This document shows, piece after piece, positions 48,863 to 56,615 of a stretch of 64,000 nt of DNA. Position 1 is the first letter of the stretch. Each line of letters starts with the position of its first letter. Under the pieces are notes generated by a model. That model was not told the DNA's origin and ran no database searches. It was given only the letters and a program-made list of their open reading frames with translations. This DNA is from Bacteroidales bacterium (GTDB lineage Bacteria > Bacteroidota > Bacteroidia > Bacteroidales > P3): assembly GCA_017962545.1 (NCBI GenBank), contig JAGCVD010000022.1:1-64000 (forward strand), given 5' to 3'. The translations under genes were made by a program, and so were the position numbers.

Positions 48863-49621
48863 TTACCCAAACAGCACATCCATCGCCATCATCAGCACGA
48901 ATCCGATGGCGAAACCGATAGTGGAGAGGTTGGTGTGGCGACCTTCGGCGGTTTCGGGGATGAGCTCTTCGACCACCACATACATCATGGCACCTGCGGC
49001 GAAAGCTAACAGGTAGGGCAATGCAATGCCCAATACTGAAGCCAGCAGCAGGATGGCCACCGAGCCGACAGGCTCCACCACACCGCTCAATGAGCCGATA
49101 AGGAACGAACGCCAGCGCGAGTTGCCCTCGGCGTGCATGGGCATCGAGATGATGGCTCCCTCGGGAATGTTCTGTATGGCGATGCCGATGCTCACCGCCA
49201 ATGCCGCGCTGAGTGTCAGCCCCTGCGCTTCGCCAGCAAACACCACACCCACGGCCATACCTTCGGGCAGGTTGTGGATGGTGACGGCGAGCGCCAGCAT
49301 GGCGGTGCGCGAGAGTTTCGAACGTGGTCCTTCGGCCTTCTGCGCCCCAAGGTGCAGGTGAGGTGTCAGCTCATCGATAAGCAACAGGAACCCCATGCCC
49401 GCCAGAAAACCCACGGCGGCAGACAGCACACTCTCTCCTGCCATATCTATCGAGGGTATCAGCAGCGACCAGACGCTGGCCGCCACCATCACGCCGCTGG
49501 CGAAGCCCAGCAGCGTCTTCTGCAGCCGGTCGGGAATCTCCTTTTTCATGAAAAAGACAAACGCCGACCCCAGCATCGTGCCCACCAAAGGCAGCAGTAT
49601 TCCTATGATTATAGCAGACAT
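48863..49621 (-). CDS. ZIP-family metal transporter
   Basis: A 252-residue ZIP-family permease that imports divalent metals such as zinc. Eight membrane helices are predicted. The metal-binding helices carry LAVTIHNLPEGMAVG and IGIAIQNIPEGAIIS, with a His/Asp-containing loop (LIDELTPHLHLGAQ). The frame opens further upstream, but the ATG at 49621 begins the first helix (MSAIIIGILLPLVGTMLG) and a -7 box TACTTTTG lies just upstream at 49641-49648 on the minus strand. Specificity is unknown. Confidence 0.9.
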   Translation of the reverse strand: MSAIIIGILLPLVGTMLGSAFVFFMKKEIPDRLQKTLLGFASGVMVAASVWSLLIPSIDMAGESVLSAAVGFLAGMGFLLLIDELTPHLHLGAQKAEGPRSKLSRTAMLALAVTIHNLPEGMAVGVVFAGEAQGLTLSAALAVSIGIAIQNIPEGAIISMPMHAEGNSRWRSFLIGSLSGVVEPVGSVAILLLASVLGIALPYLLAFAAGAMMYVVVEELIPETAEGRHTNLSTIGFAIGFVLMMAMDVLFG

Positions 49622-49705
49622 ATCTCTTCCTATTTCACGGTGCAAAAGTACGAACAATTTCCGAATCAACAGAGGACAAATCTGCAAAATCACTACTTTT
49701 GGTTA

Positions 49706-49736
49706 TTTCAGAGTTGCTGTAACGGCAGTAATTTTG
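49706..49736 (+). promoter_or_regulatory. Promoter of the S-component-like gene
   Basis: TTTC (49706-49709), 19 nt, TAATTTTG (49729-49736); the ATG follows at 49762. Confidence 0.65.
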
Positions 49737-49761
49737 CAGCAGAATTTAAAACAACACAATT

Positions 49762-50328
49762 ATGGATAAAAAACTGACAAACACACAAAAAGCGTTCAAA
49801 GTTCTCCTGATGGCCGTCGCTTATCTGGCCATGTTCGTTATGGGTGCCGCCAGTGGTGCCATTCACCCCGCATGCTATGCCTACATCGGTGCGTTGTTGC
49901 CGTTCATCTCCGCGTTTATCTATCTTCGCACGGCGACCCTTATCCGTGGCTTCGGCGTGGCGACGGCACTTAACGGGTTCATCTTTGTCCTCTTCCTGAT
50001 TGCGGGCGAAGCTGATATGCCGTTCATCATCGGCATGATTGGCTTGACGGCGATTGCCGAACTTATCCGATTCCTCTGCAAGTACGACTCGCGGAAGGGC
50101 ATCCGCTGGAGTTTCGTGCCCTTCGCCTTCTCGTTCTTCACCTACACCCTCCATTGGTGGACCGACACCGAAGGCTCGCTGGCTGCTGCCGTCGAGGAGA
50201 TGCCCGCCGGCTATGACCAGCTGATGATACCCGTCATCGACAACATCCCCATGCTGGTCGTCGTCCTGCTGCTGACCATCCCCGTCGCCCTCCTTGCCAT
50301 GCGAATTGCCGAGCGAGTGTGTCGTTAG
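49762..50328 (+). CDS. MptD/Trep_Strep-like ECF transporter S component
   Basis: A 188-residue membrane protein with five or six helices and GA-rich segments (MFVMGAASGAIHPACYAYIG, LNGFIFVLFLIAG). It resembles the MptD/Trep_Strep (TIGR02185) family, thought to be substrate-binding S components of energy-coupling-factor vitamin transporters. No ATPase or EcfT gene is adjacent, so it would have to share a module encoded elsewhere. The end overlaps the convergent flavodoxin gene by 4 nt. Family assignment is moderate. Confidence 0.6.
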   Translation: MDKKLTNTQKAFKVLLMAVAYLAMFVMGAASGAIHPACYAYIGALLPFISAFIYLRTATLIRGFGVATALNGFIFVLFLIAGEADMPFIIGMIGLTAIAELIRFLCKYDSRKGIRWSFVPFAFSFFTYTLHWWTDTEGSLAAAVEEMPAGYDQLMIPVIDNIPMLVVVLLLTIPVALLAMRIAERVCR

Positions 50329-50741
50329 CTATTGCTGACTGTCGATTGGATGAATTTGTGGAAGGCATCGATGTCTTGTGCATCGGGATGGCCGCTATGG
50401 ACGGGACCCATCGAGCCTTTGCAGGTAAACTCCTGGGGGCTGACGGTGATGCCGCGGGCCTCCAGCGCCTTGCGCATCTGCGGCACGGGGGAATTGATGA
50501 TGGCGCACGACCCGAAGCAGACGACCCGCCCTACCTTGTCGGGCGTTAGCGATGCGATAAAGTCCATGACCGCGCCGTTGACTTTGCCAAGGAAGACACC
50601 CGCACCAAGATAGAGCGTGTCGACGGGTTCGCTCAACGGCTCGGCAACGGTGGCGGCCTTTGCGCCTACAATATTCTCTATGGCCTCGGCCATCTGTTTG
50701 GAATGACCAAACTTGCTGTAGTATCTGATTGCTGCATTCAT
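50325..50741 (-). CDS. Flavodoxin-like protein
   Basis: A 138-residue protein with a flavodoxin fold: IRYYSKFGHSKQMAEAI is the FMN phosphate-binding loop (atypical: S-K-F-G-H-S), and VDTLYLGAGVFLGKVNGAV and VVCFGSCAIINSPV are the following strands and loops. It probably carries FMN and donates electrons. It is directly downstream (2-nt gap) of a radical SAM gene, which would need a low-potential electron donor, so pairing of the two is plausible. Confidence 0.8.
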   Translation of the reverse strand: MNAAIRYYSKFGHSKQMAEAIENIVGAKAATVAEPLSEPVDTLYLGAGVFLGKVNGAVMDFIASLTPDKVGRVVCFGSCAIINSPVPQMRKALEARGITVSPQEFTCKGSMGPVHSGHPDAQDIDAFHKFIQSTVSNS

Positions 50742-50743
50742 AT

Positions 50744-51859
50744 TTAATTGTTCTTTAGTTTATTCACCATTGCCTCTACTTCGTCGCGGTGTTCGTAGAG
50801 GGTGCAGCCGCCGGTGTGCGCCCAGCCGAGGATGCTGGCGTCGCGGAGGGCGCGGAAGAGGGGCGACTGGAGGGCTCCCTTGACACCGAGCTCGAGCACG
50901 TTGCTGTCGCTGAAGGGCGAGAAGGGACAGGGCTCGGCCGAGCCGTCGGGACCGATGTGGAAGAAGCCGCGTCCCGAGGCGATGCAGCCGCCGGTGGCTT
51001 TCTCGTCGCCGGGGAAGGAGAAGAAAATGATGTCGCTGTACTCGTTGCGGCGCTGCAGCACGGTGACGGCCATGCGGGCCACCTGCTCGTCGTCGAGGGC
51101 CAGGTGCTCGGTGCCTTTCTCGGTGGGCACATATTCGATGTAGAAGAGCAGGCGGCAGCGTTTCGCCCGGAGCGACTCGATGAACTGCGGCGAGGTGACC
51201 AGTTCCATGTTCTCGCTGGTGACGGTGATGCTGGCACCGAAGATAAGGTCCTCCTGCTTCAGCATATCCATCGACAGCATGGCGCGCTCAAACACGCCCT
51301 TTCCACGGCGTTCGTCGGTGCCCAAGGCGGTACCTTCAATGCTGATGACGGGGATGATGTTGAGGTTGCGCTTGATGAGGTCGATGTAGGTGGGACCGAT
51401 AAGGGTGCCGTTGGTGAAGACCGGATAGATCATCTCCTTCACCGAGGCCACCGCTTCGATGACATCGCGCCGCATCATCGGCTCGCCGCCCGCCAGCAGG
51501 GTGAAGTTGACACCCAACGAAGCGGCTTCGGCCATGATGCCGCGCCACTGTTCTGGCGTGAGTGTGGCTTTCTGCTGCGCCTCGTTGTCCTCGGCGATAC
51601 CGTTGCTCCTGGCGTAACAACCCTTGCAATGCAGGTTGCAGGTGGTGGCGATGCTGGCGATGAGGAACGGCGGCACCGCCAGCCCATCCTTCTCCAGCAC
51701 CTCGCGCCGTATTTTGGCCGATTTCTCCACCACACGGCGCATACGGTGAACGAAACGTGCCTCCCGGGGATTGGAAAGCACGTTTCGGTAAGCCGCCGCC
51801 ATGAACTCGCGGATGCCGTCGCTCATATAGGCGGCCAGGTCAAACTTTGTCTCGCTCAT
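50744..51859 (-). CDS. Radical SAM protein with SPASM-like C-terminal region
   Basis: A 371-residue radical SAM enzyme. The cluster motif is CNLHCKGCYAR (CxxxCxxC), with LLAGGEPMMR as the SAM-binding GGE motif. The C-terminal cysteines (GGCIASGRGFFHIGPDG, PCPFSPF, GGCTLYEH) suggest auxiliary clusters like SPASM or twitch proteins. The substrate is unknown: neighbours are a winged-helix protein, a ferritin-like protein and a flavodoxin rather than a precursor peptide. All four are on the minus strand with gaps of 2, 3 and 20 nt. Confidence 0.85.
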   Translation of the reverse strand: MSETKFDLAAYMSDGIREFMAAAYRNVLSNPREARFVHRMRRVVEKSAKIRREVLEKDGLAVPPFLIASIATTCNLHCKGCYARSNGIAEDNEAQQKATLTPEQWRGIMAEAASLGVNFTLLAGGEPMMRRDVIEAVASVKEMIYPVFTNGTLIGPTYIDLIKRNLNIIPVISIEGTALGTDERRGKGVFERAMLSMDMLKQEDLIFGASITVTSENMELVTSPQFIESLRAKRCRLLFYIEYVPTEKGTEHLALDDEQVARMAVTVLQRRNEYSDIIFFSFPGDEKATGGCIASGRGFFHIGPDGSAEPCPFSPFSDSNVLELGVKGALQSPLFRALRDASILGWAHTGGCTLYEHRDEVEAMVNKLKNN

Positions 51860-51862
51860 AGG

Positions 51863-52036
51863 CTATTTGGCAGGTTCCCACTTGCAGCGGACGGGCGACA
51901 CGATGGCTCCCTCTTTCTTCAGTTCGGCGAAAGCCTTGTCGACCTCCTTGCGGTCGATGCCTGTGATTTCTGCAATCTTGCCGGCGTTGACGGGTGCGCC
52001 GAACTCACGCATGGCCTTTAGCACTTTCTCTTTCAT
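51863..52036 (-). CDS. Small winged-helix DNA-binding-like protein
   Basis: A 57-residue ORF not usually caught by length cut-offs. It reads MKEKVLKAMREFGAPVNAGK followed by IAEITGIDRKEVDKAFAELK and a KKEGAIVSP wing, which is a winged-helix-turn-helix unit with little else. It starts 20 nt after the ferritin-like gene and ends 3 nt before the radical SAM gene. The fold suggests DNA binding or a protein-contact role; it may be an operon regulator. Confidence 0.72.
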   Translation of the reverse strand: MKEKVLKAMREFGAPVNAGKIAEITGIDRKEVDKAFAELKKEGAIVSPVRCKWEPAK

Positions 52037-52056
52037 CGTTGTAAGGTTTTAGGGCG

Positions 52057-52512
52057 TTACATCTGCTTCACCAGCCAGTTCTGGACGCCGATCTTCTCAA
52101 TCATGTCCATCTGTTCCTCGTCCCAGTAGAGGTCCTCCTCCTCGTCGGCCAGGTAGGCCTTGGTGATGTCGTAGGTGGTGGGGTCGCAAGCCAGGGTGGG
52201 CATCATCTGGTAGAGAGCCTCCACGCCCTCACGCTGCAGCTTGAGATCGGCCTTGATGTACTCGACGGGGTCTTCGACGAGCTTGCACTCCTGGCAGAAC
52301 TTCACCTGCGGCACACAGCCGAGGTCGAGCATACGATTGGCATACTTCTCCACCCATTCCATCTCCTCGGTGTAGTGGTCGAGATACTTCTGGCCCAGCT
52401 TTCCGAAGCCCTGCGACTTGAAAAGCAAACCCTGCATCTTGTGCACAAAGGCACTACTGGAAAGTTCATTCACAATCAATTGTGAAACCTGCAATGTCGG
52501 TTTAAAATCCAT
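52057..52512 (-). CDS. Ferritin-like four-helix protein
   Basis: A 151-residue protein resembling ferritin-like/bacterioferritin family proteins: ELSSSAFVHKMQGLLFKSQGFGKLGQKYLDHYTEEMEWVEKYANRML spans helices A and B (read in parts), and DEEEDLYWDEEQMDMIEKIG the last helix. Glutamates and histidines that could form a di-iron site are present (HYTEEMEW, EEDLYWDEE). A cysteine pair (CQEC) is unusual for ferritins. It probably handles iron or oxidative stress. It is the first gene of the operon, behind a perfect promoter. Confidence 0.75.
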   Translation of the reverse strand: MDFKPTLQVSQLIVNELSSSAFVHKMQGLLFKSQGFGKLGQKYLDHYTEEMEWVEKYANRMLDLGCVPQVKFCQECKLVEDPVEYIKADLKLQREGVEALYQMMPTLACDPTTYDITKAYLADEEEDLYWDEEQMDMIEKIGVQNWLVKQM

Positions 52513-52577
52513 AATTGTAATATTTAATATTGATTATTAATAATTTAATGACACATACCAGTGTTGGTTTCTGATTG

Positions 52578-52608
52578 CAAAAATACAAAAGTTTCCGCTT
52601 TCGACAAA
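52578..52608 (-). promoter_or_regulatory. Promoter of the ferritin/radical SAM operon
   Basis: On the minus strand TTTG (complement of 52605-52608), 19 nt, TATTTTTG (complement of 52578-52585). Confidence 0.78.
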
Positions 52609-52661
52609 ATCCAAAACAACACAAAAATTGTCTGAAACGATACAGATATGTTTTTTTTTCG

Positions 52662-52669
52662 TATCTTTG
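52662..52669 (+). promoter_or_regulatory. -7 box upstream of the AraC gene
   Basis: TATCTTTG followed by CACC; no matching -33 element. The leader to the ATG at 52808 is about 130 nt and contains 10-nt repeats. Confidence 0.5.
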
Positions 52670-52754
52670 CACCTTGAAATGAAGAAGCGAAATGGTGTGA
52701 GAAGTCGTGAAATGGAGTCAAAGGACAATAGCACCGTCTAATACATTTGTCATC

Positions 52755-52794
52755 TCACTCCCTATCACTTCCCTTCACTTCCTTTCACTCCCTA
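52755..52794 (+). repeat. 10-nt tandem repeat in the AraC leader
   Basis: TCACTCCCTA, TCACTTCCCT, TCACTTCCTT, TCACTCCCTA: four 10-nt units between the promoter and the start codon. Confidence 0.88.
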
Positions 52795-52807
52795 AAAACA
52801 AACACCC

Positions 52808-53680
52808 ATGTACAGTTTAAAAGAAGCCATTGGACTATTTGCCGGCGACCACACCGAAGAGTGGAACGGCGCGATGTATTGCTTTGAGACCAATACAGCG
52901 ACGGCGCTGCGCACCAACGAGACACAAGGGTTCTTCGCCTGCTTCGTCTTTACGTTGGTTGAAAGAGGGTGGCTGACCATTCGCTACAACGGTCGCGAGC
53001 TGACATTCCATCCCGACGACCTCTACACCTATTCGCCAGGGCTTCCCGTCACCGTCATCGCCACCTCCGACGACTTTCACGGATTAAGCCTGATGGCTGA
53101 CGAGCACGCTGCCATCGATGACCCCACACTCCACGACCTCGTACACATCGCCTACCTGCCCATCGTGCAGTTGAACGAGCCAAAGCAGACGCTGCCTGCC
53201 GACACCGCACGACATCTAGCCGCCAAAATGCGCGAAATCATCGACTACCTGCAATCCGACCACATCTACAAAGTCGAGGTGCTGCGGCTGCTCTACGCCG
53301 TCTTCTTGCTCGACCTGCAGAACGCACAGAACCGAGTCATCGTTCACCATCAGGTTCCCCAGCGCGTCGAGGAAATCTTCATCGGCTTCATCCATCTGCT
53401 GTCCGACCATTTTGCCGAGCACCACGACATCCCGTTCTACGCCTCCGCGCTCCACATCAGTCCCGTCTATCTCTCGCGTGTCGTCCGCCAGGTCACGAGG
53501 CGCACCGTCGTCGACTATATCAACCAGATGCTCCTCATGGAAGCCTCGTTCCTGCTGCGCACCTCGGAGCTGAGCATCACCCAGATAGCCGACCGACTCC
53601 ATTTCGCCGACACCCCCTCTTTCAGCAAGTTCTTCTCCCGCCTGAAAGGCCAGTCGCCGAGAGCCTTCCGCGAGCAATGA
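52808..53680 (+). CDS. AraC-family transcriptional regulator
   Basis: A 290-residue regulator. Residues 1-165 form a cupin-like sensing domain (RGWLTIRYNGRELTFHPDDLY), and residues 190-290 the AraC DNA-binding domain with two helix-turn-helix units (YASALHISPVYLSRVVRQ; ITQIADRLHFADTPSFSKFF) and the closing GQSPRAFRE. It is divergent from the ferritin/radical SAM operon and convergent with the lipoprotein flavodoxin gene, 41 nt away. One or both may be its targets; the inducer is unknown. Confidence 0.92.
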   Translation: MYSLKEAIGLFAGDHTEEWNGAMYCFETNTATALRTNETQGFFACFVFTLVERGWLTIRYNGRELTFHPDDLYTYSPGLPVTVIATSDDFHGLSLMADEHAAIDDPTLHDLVHIAYLPIVQLNEPKQTLPADTARHLAAKMREIIDYLQSDHIYKVEVLRLLYAVFLLDLQNAQNRVIVHHQVPQRVEEIFIGFIHLLSDHFAEHHDIPFYASALHISPVYLSRVVRQVTRRTVVDYINQMLLMEASFLLRTSELSITQIADRLHFADTPSFSKFFSRLKGQSPRAFREQ

Positions 53681-53721
53681 TAAGCGTCTGCCAACCGTCC
53701 CCGATGGATGTTGTAACAAAA

Positions 53722-54249
53722 TCAGTTCATCAGCCGACTCTCTCCCCAAGAATAATGCGGATAGGCCTTCTTGAGGTCTTTGGCCGAACCTTCCACACCG
53801 CTGCCACCGCTGGTGGCGAAGACGTTGAGCACCTTTCCGCTGAGGTCGTGGGCTTCGATGAAGGTGTTGACAATGGTGGGTGCGGTGTACCACCACACAG
53901 GGAAACCAATCCACACGGTGTCGTAGTCGGCGATATTCTCGCAACGGCTCTTGATGGCGGGACGCGAACTCTTGTCCTTCATTTCAATGGTGGAGCGAGA
54001 AGACTTATCGCGCCAGTCGAGGTCGGCGTCGGTATAGGGAACCTCTGGGGTGATTTCGTAGAGGTCGGCATTGTGTTCTTTGGCGAGCCTTTGTGCAGCG
54101 GCCTTTGTGGTTCCCGTGGCCGAGAAGTAAACTACCAGTGTTTTTTTCATTGCGTTATTGTTTGATTGTGTTATTGCGTTATTAGGACTTTGTGCGCATG
54201 CGGTCAATATCAACGTGGCTGCGAATGCGAGTAATGCTAATTTCTTCAT
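53722..54249 (-). CDS. Flavodoxin fused to a lipoprotein signal
   Basis: A 175-residue protein: a lipoprotein signal (MKKLALLAFAATLILTAC, lipobox LTAC), a short linker SPNNAITQSNNNA, then a flavodoxin domain beginning MKKTLVVYFSATGTTKAAA (FMN loop SATGTTK) and continuing through VWIGFPVWWYTAPTIVNTF and VFATSGGSG. The linker is encoded by four octamer repeats. An internal ATG at 54150 would give a soluble flavodoxin without the signal. A membrane-tethered flavodoxin is unusual. An upstream ATG at 54261 is also in frame; I chose 54249 for its basic MKK start. Confidence 0.8.
   Translation of the reverse strand: MKKLALLAFAATLILTACAQSPNNAITQSNNNAMKKTLVVYFSATGTTKAAAQRLAKEHNADLYEITPEVPYTDADLDWRDKSSRSTIEMKDKSSRPAIKSRCENIADYDTVWIGFPVWWYTAPTIVNTFIEAHDLSGKVLNVFATSGGSGVEGSAKDLKKAYPHYSWGESRLMN
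54152..54183. repeat. Octamer repeat between lipoprotein signal and flavodoxin domain
   Basis: GCGTTATT, GTTTGATT, GTGTTATT, GCGTTATT on the plus strand: four 8-nt units immediately upstream of the internal ATG at 54150. Present phase joins the signal peptide in frame with the flavodoxin. Confidence 0.92.
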
Positions 54250-54448
54250 AGTGATATTCATTTTGAATATGATAACGCAAAAGGCGAAAAAATATTGTGC
54301 CAAAAAAGGGGCGGTCATACGTTGTGGCCGCCCCCACCCTTGTCCTTGAAGAAGCATTCCTTAATTTTTGTTAAACGCAGTTTTGCTCTATTTAACATAA
54401 CCCTGGTTTTAATAACGCTGTAACACACTGAAAATCAACACTACCTAT

Positions 54449-54477
54449 CTACCCTCACTCTACCCTCACTCTACCCA
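54449..54477 (+). repeat. 11-nt tandem repeat
   Basis: CTACCCTCACT twice and a partial CTACCCA third copy. Confidence 0.8.
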
Positions 54478-54596
54478 CCACACAAAAGCATCTCATCCAC
54501 AGTGTGTTGTACAAAAACAAAATAGAGACTTTTTAGGGAGAGAGTACCTTCCGGATAGAGTTAAGATATGTTAAAAGTGATAGTTGAGAGTTAGCT

Positions 54597-54628
54597 GAGT
54601 GACTTAGTGACTCAGAGACTCAGAGACT
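54597..54628 (+). repeat. Octamer tandem repeat
   Basis: GAGTGACT, TAGTGACT, CAGAGACT, CAGAGACT: four 8-nt units just before the hairpin. Confidence 0.88.
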
Positions 54629-54635
54629 AAAAAGG

Positions 54636-54659
54636 GCTCTCAAACAGAGAGCTTTTTTT
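54636..54659 (+). terminator. Orphan intrinsic terminator
   Basis: GCTCTC and GAGAGC with loop AAACA, followed by TTTTTTT. No plus-strand gene is seen within the 950 nt upstream except araC, which ends at 53680. Confidence 0.7.
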
Positions 54660-54688
54660 ATTTCTTTCGTTGTGTCGGAATATTTTCG

Positions 54689-54696
54689 TATCTTTG
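54689..54696 (+). promoter_or_regulatory. -7 box of the DUF2130 gene
   Basis: TATCTTTG followed by CAGC, with TTTC 20 nt upstream; the ATG is at 54750. Confidence 0.55.
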
Positions 54697-54749
54697 CAGC
54701 CGAAATCCCCATGAGGAGGGGTTGAAAAAACACATCCAAGAGCGACATC

Positions 54750-56123
54750 ATGAAAGAGATAAAGTGCCCGAACTGCGGAACGGTGTTTTCCGTGAACGAT
54801 TCCGACTACGAGTCGATTGTGAATCAGATACGTACCGACGAATTCAACAAATCGGTCGAAGAGCGCCTGCATACCAGCGAGGAAGCGCTCCGCGCCCGCC
54901 ACGAGGTGGAGATGACCCGACGCGAGCAGACCCACCAACAGGAGCTGAACGAGAAAGAGGGGCGCCTGCAGGCCCTGCAGGCCGAAATCGAGGCTATGAA
55001 GGAGCGCGAGGCCACCATGCGCAAGGAAGAGCAGCAGGGCTACGAACTGCGCCTGCGCGACGAACGCGACAAGATGCAGCGCCACCTTGACGAGAAGCAG
55101 AAGGTGGTGGACGGTCTCACCATGGAGGTGAAGATGAACGAAAGCCGCATGGCGCAGGCGCGCCTCGAGGAGCAGAACCGCGCGAAAGACGAGGTGCAGA
55201 AGAAAGAGCTCGAGATAGCACGCCTGAAGGACATCATCATCACCGGCCAGAAGCAGGTCACCGACCAGAAGAGCCTCTACGAGGAGAAGCTCAAGGAGAA
55301 GGACGCCATGATCGACCGCTACCGCGACATGAAGACACGCCTCTCCACCAAGATGGTCGGCGAGACACTCGAGCAGCATTGCAGCAACCTCTTCGAGACC
55401 AACATCCGCACCCTGCTCCCCAACGCCACTTTCGAGAAAGACAACGACGCCGTCGACGGCACCAAGGGCGACTTCATCTTCCGCGACTTCGACGAGGAGG
55501 GCAAGGAATACATCTCCATCATGTTCGAGATGAAAAACGAGATGGACGAGACCGCCACCAAGCACAAGAACGAGGACTTCCTCAAGAAGCTCGACGAGGA
55601 CCGCAGGAAGAAGGGCTGCGAATATGCCGTGCTCGTCTCCCTGCTGGAGCTTGACAGCGAGCTCTACAACAACGGCATCGTCGACAAGTCGCACCGTTTC
55701 CCGAAGATGTACGTCATCCGTCCCCAGTTCTTCATACCGCTCATCACGCTCCTCGTGCAGACCTCGCGCAAGAGCATCGACCTGCAGCGGCAACTCGCTG
55801 TGGCGCGGAGCCAGTCGGTCGACGTGAACAATTTCGAGACCGAGCTGGCGGCCTTCAAGGAGGCCTTCGGACGCAACTACCGCATCGCCAGCGAGAAGTT
55901 CACCACCGCCATCAAGGAAATTGACAACTCCATCGCCCATCTGCAGAAAATCAAGGAGGCCCTCATCGGCTCGGAGAACCAGCTGCGTCTGGCCAACGAC
56001 AAGGCCGACGGCCTGACGGTCAAGAAGCTGACCCGCAACAGTCCCCTCCTCGCCGCCGACTTCGCCGCGGTGCGCAAACAGCGCTCCCAGCCGTCCGACG
56101 AGGCCCCCACGACAGAGGAGTGA
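54750..56123 (+). CDS. DUF2130 coiled-coil protein with zinc-ribbon-like start
   Basis: A 457-residue cytoplasmic protein. It opens with a half zinc-ribbon ([10 protein letters not shown]), runs through a long coiled coil (about residues 30-210, rich in E, K, Q and R), then a DUF2130 domain (about 210-370) with [46 protein letters not shown] and YAVLVSLLE. The D-x18-ExK-like acidic/lysine pattern recalls restriction-endonuclease-like folds, but this is a suggestion. The family is widespread with no established role. Confidence 0.85.
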   Translation: MKEIKCPNCGTVFSVNDSDYESIVNQIRTDEFNKSVEERLHTSEEALRARHEVEMTRREQTHQQELNEKEGRLQALQAEIEAMKEREATMRKEEQQGYELRLRDERDKMQRHLDEKQKVVDGLTMEVKMNESRMAQARLEEQNRAKDEVQKKELEIARLKDIIITGQKQVTDQKSLYEEKLKEKDAMIDRYRDMKTRLSTKMVGETLEQHCSNLFETNIRTLLPNATFEKDNDAVDGTKGDFIFRDFDEEGKEYISIMFEMKNEMDETATKHKNEDFLKKLDEDRRKKGCEYAVLVSLLELDSELYNNGIVDKSHRFPKMYVIRPQFFIPLITLLVQTSRKSIDLQRQLAVARSQSVDVNNFETELAAFKEAFGRNYRIASEKFTTAIKEIDNSIAHLQKIKEALIGSENQLRLANDKADGLTVKKLTRNSPLLAADFAAVRKQRSQPSDEAPTTEE

Positions 56124-56201
56124 CGATTGCAAAAATATATCACAGATACAATATATATTGCTTATTCCCGTTATTGACAAGGATTGTAAACCGCTTTTGA
56201 C

Positions 56202-56612
56202 ATGAGAAAGACTGCACTATTGATTATCACCCTGCTGCTGGGCGGCAGCGTGGCGATGGCCCAGAACAATGGCACCGCCACCGTGGGCGGCGAGATATAC
56301 ACCGTCGTGGAGCAGAGCCCCGAATTCCCGGGCGGCGAAGACGCGCTGATACAATGGCTGGGCACCCACGTGCAATACCCCACGGCGGCCAAGGAGAAAG
56401 GTGTGGAAGGCGCCATATTCGTCACCTTCGTGGTGGAGAAAGACGGCTCTATCTCGGATGTGAAGGTCATCAACTCGAAACCCGAGACGGCCGCACTGGA
56501 GCAGGAGGCGGTGCGCGTGGTGCGCGCGATGCCCAAATGGAAAGCAGGCAAGTCACGCGGCAAGAAGGTGCGCGTGCAGTTCAACCTACCCATCGTGTTC
56601 AAACTCCAGTAG
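56202..56612 (+). CDS. Short exported TonB C-terminal-domain protein
   Basis: A 136-residue protein with a signal peptide (MRKTALLIITLLLGGSVAMAQ) followed directly by a TonB C-terminal domain: EQSPEFPGGEDALIQWLG, YPTAAKEKGVEGAIFVTFVV, DGSISDVKVI, AMPKWKAGKSRGKKV. It lacks the usual membrane anchor and proline-rich spacer of TonB, and the signal looks cleavable. It may therefore be a periplasmic TonB-like protein rather than an energy transducer. It precedes the glycosyltransferase gene by 3 nt. Confidence 0.85.
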   Translation: MRKTALLIITLLLGGSVAMAQNNGTATVGGEIYTVVEQSPEFPGGEDALIQWLGTHVQYPTAAKEKGVEGAIFVTFVVEKDGSISDVKVINSKPETAALEQEAVRVVRAMPKWKAGKSRGKKVRVQFNLPIVFKLQ

Positions 56613-56615
56613 CCG

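Larger units (their letters stand above)
54250..54749. other. Non-coding spacer with repeats, terminator and promoter
   Basis: About 500 nt without a supported gene. It holds an 11-nt repeat (54449-54477), an octamer repeat (54597-54628), a terminator-like hairpin (54636-54659) and the -7 box of the DUF2130 gene (54689-54696). The hairpin has no gene upstream on its strand, so a small RNA ending there is possible; its start is not visible. Confidence 0.55.

Noticed and set aside
50789..52021. 410-codon plus-strand open frame
   Set aside because: Antisense to the radical SAM and winged-helix genes, which have clear motifs on the other strand.
54627..56180. 517-codon minus-strand open frame
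   Set aside because: Shadow of the DUF2130 gene: the Leu/Val-rich sequence is the complement of the coiled-coil codons, and the frame runs into the promoter and terminator region.
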